Source: Halorubrum xinjiangense
GTDB taxonomy: Archaea > Halobacteriota > Halobacteria > Halobacteriales > Haloferacaceae
Reading direction: 5' to 3'
Length of the DNA stretch: 64,000 nucleotides
NCBI RefSeq assembly: GCF_900102375.1
Contig: NZ_FNBO01000003.1
Coordinates: forward strand, 1 to 64,000
Made by a program: the position numbers and the translations under genes. Of the stretch, positions 59,843-64,000 are shown piece by piece. Position 1 is the stretch's first letter, and each line of letters starts with the position of its first letter. The notes below the pieces were generated by a model. The model ran no database searches. It was not told the DNA's origin and saw only the letters and a list, made by a program, of their open reading frames with translations.

Positions 59843-60563
59843 TTACATCGTGTCCGAGTACTTATCTCGCCGGTAGAGGTCTATCTCGTGCGCGGACGAG
59901 CCGGACCGCGACGCGGCGAAGGCGATGGCCTCCGCGACCTCCGCCGGCTCGGTGACGCTCCCGGGCTCGAACCGCTCCTCGAACGGCTCGCCGTCCTCGC
60001 TGCCGAACTCGGTCCGGACCTCCGAGGGGTTGACGACCGAGACCGCCACGCCCTCGTCGCCGACCTGCGCCGCGACGCTGTGCGCGAACCCGCGGATCCA
60101 CCACTTCGTCGCGGCGTACACGGGGTTGAACGGCCGGGGAAACTCTCCGGCGAAGCTGCCGACCGCGACGAGGGTCCCCTCGCTCTCCCTGAGGTGCGGG
60201 AGCGCCTCGCGCGTGAGGAAGAACGCGCCGTCGACGTTGGTCTCTTGCATCGCGAAGTACTCCTCGTCGGTCATCGTCGCCACGTCGCTCCCGCGGGCGA
60301 GCCCCGCGTTGACGACGGCGACGTCGAGGCCGCCGAACTCCTCGACCGCGGCTTCGACCGCCGCCGCCGACGTCGCCGGCCGCGACGACCGCCTCGACGC
60401 CGTACTCGGACCGCACGTCGTCCGCGACCGATTCGAGCGCCTCGCGTCGCCGCGCCACGAGGACGAGGTTCGCGCCGCGCTCGGCGAGCGCGTGCGCCGT
60501 TGCTTCGCCGATTCCCGAGCTCGCTCCGGTGATCACCGCCGCCGCGCCGTCGAGGTCCGTCAT
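59843..60563 (-). pseudogene. Short-chain dehydrogenase/reductase with one-base frameshift
   Basis: The first part (from ATG 60563) gives AAVITGASSGIGEATAHALA, LVLVARRREALESVADDV and AAGDVGGGG, then leaves frame. The second part carries VVNAG, GSFAG, the catalytic YAATK and IRGFAHSVAAQVGD. Deleting one C in the CCG-rich tract at about 60358-60369 restores VEAAVEEFGGLDVAVVNAG, and the total of 721 bp then becomes 720, coding for 239 residues, the normal SDR length. Either this is a recent mutation or a sequencing error. No other damage is seen. Confidence 0.8.
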
Positions 60564-60781
60564 GTCCGTGGGATCGGCGAGGGCGGAAATAAAAGGTCGC
60601 GTCTGTGGGAGCCGACTCGGGAACGTGCCTTCTGCGCGCCCGCCGCGAAGGCCCGTCGAAGTCCCTCCCGGAGGCGAGTCGACCCCTGATCGCCGGGCGT
60701 TTTTCAGGCGAAAGTACCGACCGGAGCGGAAGCGGGCCATACCGTGCGACTAACTACCTCGGTCGGCGCCGAAGAGGGGGC

Positions 60782-60931
60782 ATGGCGATTCGAACGACGA
60801 TAGGGTGGTCGCTCATCACGTCCGGCGTCGTAACGCTGCTGCTCGCGTTTCTCCCGTTTCCGTCCGTCTACTGGGGGGTCGCGCTCATCGTCGTCGGCGT
60901 CCTCGTCTTCGTCACCCGACGGGCCACGTGA
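60782..60931 (+). CDS. Small two-helix membrane protein (49 aa)
   Basis: Forty-nine residues from ATG 60782: MAIRTTIGWSLITSGVVTLL, LAFLPFPSVYWGVALIVVG and VLVFVTRRAT. Two hydrophobic helices are joined by PFPSVYW. GACTAACTACC about 35 nt upstream may be its promoter. The longer frame from 60605 adds a basic, unlikely extension. Function unknown. Confidence 0.6.
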   Translation: MAIRTTIGWSLITSGVVTLLLAFLPFPSVYWGVALIVVGVLVFVTRRAT

Positions 60932-61005
60932 GGCGGTCACCCGGTGCGACCCGTCGACCGAGCCCGAACGCGACCGGTCACCCCACGGCGGCCGATCCTC
61001 CGCAG

Positions 61006-61461
61006 TCAGTCGTTCCGGTACTCCTTCTGGAACCCCTTGAATTCGCTTCGGTGGGCCTCTTCGTCGGCGAGGATGCCGACCGCGAGGTCCTCGGTCACCG
61101 GGTCGTCCGCCTCCTCGGCGGCGTCTATCAGGTCGTGATACGTCGAAATGGCGGCCTCCTCAGCGTCGAGGACGCCCTCGATCACCGCGAGGACGTCCGT
61201 CGAGTCCTCGGGCGGCTGAAGCGACTCCTGTCGGGCCGTGAAATCGGTCGAGGACGGGGGTCGCGCGCCCAGCTGCTTGAGGCGTTGGCCCAGTTCGTTC
61301 GAGTGGGCGAGCTCCGCCTGGATGTCCTCGTGGAGGCTCTCTTTGATCTCCTCGGCCCGAACGCCCTCGAGGATGATCGCGTTCGTCTGGTAGTTCATCA
61401 CGGTCTCGATCTCGTCCTCGTAGCTCCGCCGCAGCAGCTCGACGACGCGTTCTGATGACAT
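61006..61461 (-). CDS. Ferritin-like domain protein
   Basis: 151 residues, four-helix bundle. EDEIETVMNYQTNAIILEGV, DIQAELAHSNELGQRLKQLG, EGVLDAEEAAISTYHDLIDA and DEEAHRSEFKGFQKEYRND carry Glu/His at the positions of the di-iron or Dps-type site. It looks like the short archaeal ferritin-like family near DPSL/bacterioferritin. It probably stores iron or handles peroxide. ATG at 61461 is preceded by GTATACTCGGCC-like AT-rich sequence to the right. Confidence 0.85.
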   Translation of the reverse strand: MSSERVVELLRRSYEDEIETVMNYQTNAIILEGVRAEEIKESLHEDIQAELAHSNELGQRLKQLGARPPSSTDFTARQESLQPPEDSTDVLAVIEGVLDAEEAAISTYHDLIDAAEEADDPVTEDLAVGILADEEAHRSEFKGFQKEYRND

Positions 61462-61596
61462 GGCGCCGGACCGTTGAGCTGAGGGCCGTATAAGTATACT
61501 CGGCCTATCTACGTCTCGGTTTCCGGCGGAGCCTCCAGCGCGGCGGCAGCGCGCCGAGACCGGGACGACCTCGGGAGGGGCCGTGGTCGCCGCCGA

Positions 61597-62604
61597 TCAG
61601 TTAAGCGAGAAGATCCCGGCCGACGCCGTGAGTCTGGCGACCGCGGAGAGCCGGAGCATGTAGGCGGTGAACACCAGGTACGGCGCGAGCGAGATCGTGA
61701 ACGCCGCGGCGACGAACGTCTGGAGCGGCGGGAGACCGAGCACCCAGAAGTCGGGGAGGAGCCCGGCGTTTATGGCGAGGATCGTCGACGCGTTGATCAG
61801 GATCGCCGGGAGGGAGGTCACCAGCAACGTCTGCGAGAGCTTCGACACCTCCTTGGTGTAGTACAGCGTTTTGAAGTACTCCTTGCCGACGGCGAACAGC
61901 TCCAGCGCGTCGGTGAGGTGGTTGAGCTGGTCCTCGAGGTTGTCGGCCGCCTCGCCCTTGTGAGCGGACCTGAGCGTCCCGGACCGTTCCATCTGCGCGC
62001 CGTATCTGAACTCCATCCCCTTCCAGAGGACGGCGAACTCGGCCCCGCCCGTGTTCTCGACGGCGCCGAGTTTGTCGGCCATCTCCGCGACGGTCGACGC
62101 GTAGGTCCGAATGTCCTCAGACCCCTCCGAGTCGAGCCCGTCGTCGTCGAGTCGTTCGGCGCGCTCCCGGATCTCCCGCGACATGACCTTCAGGAACGAC
62201 GCCGGGTCGGACGGGTTCTCCTCGGGCCGAGACAGCTTGCTCAGCTTCTCGCGGAAGTCCGACGCTCCCTCGACGCGGTCCGATTGGTTGGAGACGGAGC
62301 TCATGTCGTGCGAGAGGACGATCGAGTTTATCGACACGACGATCGACACGAGGAGGATCATCCCGCTCAGGAGCGTGTCGAGTATCGTCTGGACCGCCGA
62401 CGTCTCCGTCAGCAGGTTCTGCATCTCGAACGTCCAGACGGTCCCCAAGAGCACGAAGGAGACGAAGACGAACGTGAGCAGCGCCCCGGTGACGGCCAGC
62501 CGGTTGGCCTCCAGTAGCACCCACCGGATGATACCGAACTCGCCGTCCGCGGACGGAATGGGAAACCAGTCTCGCCACCGGCGAACGGCGCGTCCCAGGT
62601 TCAT
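61597..62604 (-). CDS. Membrane protein of unknown function
   Basis: 335 residues. Hydrophobic segments lie at about 30-55 (AVTGALLTFVFVSFVLLGTV), 70-95 (ILDTLLSGMILLVSIVVSIN), 270-290 (QTLLVTSLPAILINASTILA) and 300-325 (FVAAAFTISLAPYLVFTAYM). The soluble middle contains charged helices (REIRERAERLDDDGLDSEGS). A conserved-looking RWRDWFPIP starts the protein. No known family recognised. ATG at 62604 avoids an arginine-rich upstream extension. Confidence 0.72.
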   Translation of the reverse strand: MNLGRAVRRWRDWFPIPSADGEFGIIRWVLLEANRLAVTGALLTFVFVSFVLLGTVWTFEMQNLLTETSAVQTILDTLLSGMILLVSIVVSINSIVLSHDMSSVSNQSDRVEGASDFREKLSKLSRPEENPSDPASFLKVMSREIRERAERLDDDGLDSEGSEDIRTYASTVAEMADKLGAVENTGGAEFAVLWKGMEFRYGAQMERSGTLRSAHKGEAADNLEDQLNHLTDALELFAVGKEYFKTLYYTKEVSKLSQTLLVTSLPAILINASTILAINAGLLPDFWVLGLPPLQTFVAAAFTISLAPYLVFTAYMLRLSAVARLTASAGIFSLN

Positions 62605-62958
62605 GGCCGCTCGACCCGTCGAGACCCGCCGGTGTTCCGCCGCGCGTTCGGTTCCATGGCAGCAACACCGGGAAAGAGCGGCAAAACCCTGCGGCCAATA
62701 CACTACAATGATCCGGACCGCGGGGGCTCTGCTGTCCGCGACCCGCCCGTCGGAACCGACCGGCGCGCGCCGATAGGTCGCGATTACTTAATCCGCGTGA
62801 GCGTCTCGCCAGCGTATGGATCTCGAGGGCCGGACGACGCCCCCGGCGGGTGGCCGGCCGATGGGTTCGGCCGAGGACGGGGGCCGCATCGGGCGGGTTC
62901 GATCGGTCACCGCGCGCCGGAGGGGCTCAAAGAGACCGGACGGTCGACCGACGAGCGG

Positions 62959-63873
62959 ATGATGACGGCGCCGTTCGCAGCGACGTCCTTCACGACGGCG
63001 GCGCTCCAACTGCCCACCGAGCCCGACCCCGGCCCGGACGAACTGGCCGTGTTCTGGCCGCTCCTCGTTCAGCTCGGCTGGTTCCTCGCCGGCTTCCTCA
63101 CGGTCGTCCTGATCGGGTGGCTCCTCGTCCAGCCGGTCCTCAAGCGGGCAGTCCGGCGTCGGAACCGCAACAACCCGACGCTTCAGGCGGCCGTCGTCCT
63201 GTACTTCCGCCTCCTCGTGGCGCTGGCGGGCACGCTGGTCGGAGTGGCGGTCGCCGGCTACGGAGGGTTCCTCGGCGACTCCGCGCTCGTCATCAGCGCG
63301 GTCGCGCTGGCGGTCGGGATCGCCGCGCGCGAGGTGATCGGCTCGCTCGTCAGCGGCGTCGCGCTGGTCTTAGACCCGGAGTTCAACGTCGGCGACCACA
63401 TCGAGTGGGACGGCGGTGCGGGCGTCGTCCAGTCGATCGCCCTCCGGATCACCCGCGTCGAGACCGCCGCCGGCGAGCTCGTGACGATCCCGAACACGAT
63501 CCTGACCGCCGGCGAGATCACCCGCCCCTACGGGCGGGGGAACCATCGGATCGTCCAGGAGCTCGGAGTCGGGTACGAGGCCGACCTCGACGAGGTGCTG
63601 GAGCAGCTCACGGACGTCGCCGGCGAGACGGAGGGGGTCCTCGCGGAGCCGTCCCCGGCCGCGTACGTCGACGACCTCGGCGCCGACGAGGTGTCGGTCC
63701 GGGTCCACTACTGGATCACCGACCCGACTCGACGCGACGTCTTCGCGGTCAGGTCGGCGTACGCTCGCGGGGTCAAAGACCGGTTCGAGGCCGAGGGTAT
63801 CACCGTCAACCAGCCCGCCGAACGCGAGCTCTCGGGGCGGATCCGTCTCGGCGACGACTCCGCGTCCGAGTGA
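62959..63873 (+). CDS. Small-conductance mechanosensitive channel (MscS family)
   Basis: 304 residues. Three hydrophobic segments, then the pore helix and beta domain: ALVLDPEFNVGDHIEWDGGA, VQSIALRITRVETAAGELVTIPNTILT (the MscS signature) and the C-terminal alpha/beta domain EGVLAEPSPAAYVDDLGADE. It opens on osmotic downshock. The first ATG of an ATGATG pair is used; the next is at 62962. The frame further upstream (from 62632) translates to Gly/Arg-rich sequence unlike the family. Confidence 0.9.
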   Translation: MMTAPFAATSFTTAALQLPTEPDPGPDELAVFWPLLVQLGWFLAGFLTVVLIGWLLVQPVLKRAVRRRNRNNPTLQAAVVLYFRLLVALAGTLVGVAVAGYGGFLGDSALVISAVALAVGIAAREVIGSLVSGVALVLDPEFNVGDHIEWDGGAGVVQSIALRITRVETAAGELVTIPNTILTAGEITRPYGRGNHRIVQELGVGYEADLDEVLEQLTDVAGETEGVLAEPSPAAYVDDLGADEVSVRVHYWITDPTRRDVFAVRSAYARGVKDRFEAEGITVNQPAERELSGRIRLGDDSASE

Positions 63874-64000
63874 GACGACCGCGACCGGGAGGGAATCGGT
63901 CCACAGACCCGGAGTTCGGGGGTGTCGCAGCCGGGGGCATCTTCCGGTAGTTCCGATTTCGCGGGGTAAGACGCGATTACAGGCCCGTTAAGCGGCGTGT
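63874..64000. other. Window end, no gene seen
   Basis: The last 127 bp are GC-rich with GTAGTTCCGATTTCG and AGACGCGATTACAGGCCCG. I see no gene start. Confidence 0.4.

Noticed and set aside
1-64000. tRNA and rRNA genes
   Set aside because: I looked for T-arm sequences and conserved rRNA stretches in the intergenic regions and saw none.

Overview
The window comes from a halophilic archaeon (Halobacteria, most like Halorubrum and relatives). The DNA is about two-thirds G+C and the proteins are strongly acidic. Many genes appear leaderless, with a TATA box about 25-30 nt before the start codon. Several families are typical of haloarchaea: HalOD1, DUF7344, bacterio-opsin-activator HTH regulators, DUF7511-like proteins and PGF-CTERM surface proteins.

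Layout. 1-260 is the start of an IS6-type transposase that runs off the window. 316-712 holds a structured repeat element (copy 1). 749-16304 is mostly housekeeping: cysteine synthase, threonyl-tRNA synthetase, a PAS/GAF histidine kinase, a class V aminotransferase, an IMPDH/GMP reductase-family enzyme, a methyltransferase, an MFS transporter, DUF7344 and Bat-type regulators, a GlmU-like sugar nucleotidyltransferase and a lone PhnM. 16425-48216 is a large surface-glycan region. It contains glycosyltransferases (GT2 twice, GT4, a DUF354 GT-B and a GT39-like membrane protein), two DegT-type aminotransferases, a hexapeptide acyltransferase, a Wzx-like flippase, nucleotide-sugar and Gfo/Idh dehydrogenases, deacetylase-like enzymes, a GNAT, two sulfatase-superfamily enzymes and two exported beta-helix proteins. 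DUF1616, a PIN/winged-helix pair, a second structured repeat element and glmS follow. The right end holds an exported ferritin-like protein with a glycosylation-sequon tail, an NAD-dependent epimerase, an AT-rich HAD gene (probably acquired), a PGF-CTERM surface protein, a frameshifted SDR, a ferritin-like protein and a small-conductance mechanosensitive channel.

The genes fit a shared theme. GlmS and the GlmU-like protein would supply UDP-GlcNAc. The central region modifies and assembles sugars and flips them outward. The exported, NGT/NST-rich proteins are plausible acceptors. A recurrent intergenic motif, TAACAA, occurs at least ten times and always points at the next gene. Four copies are identical over ten bases and lie 120-150 nt before glycan operons.

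The least explained feature is the repeat element, present twice (316-712 and 50790-51545). Each copy has an array of 57-bp direct repeats carrying TTATAA, then long inverted arms enclosing a loop, a 60-bp block with 58 of 60 bases identical between copies, and further stems. At each paired stem the two copies differ on both sides so that pairing is kept. Copy 2 also carries a string of perfect hairpins with 3-nt loops. I know of no described element with this design.
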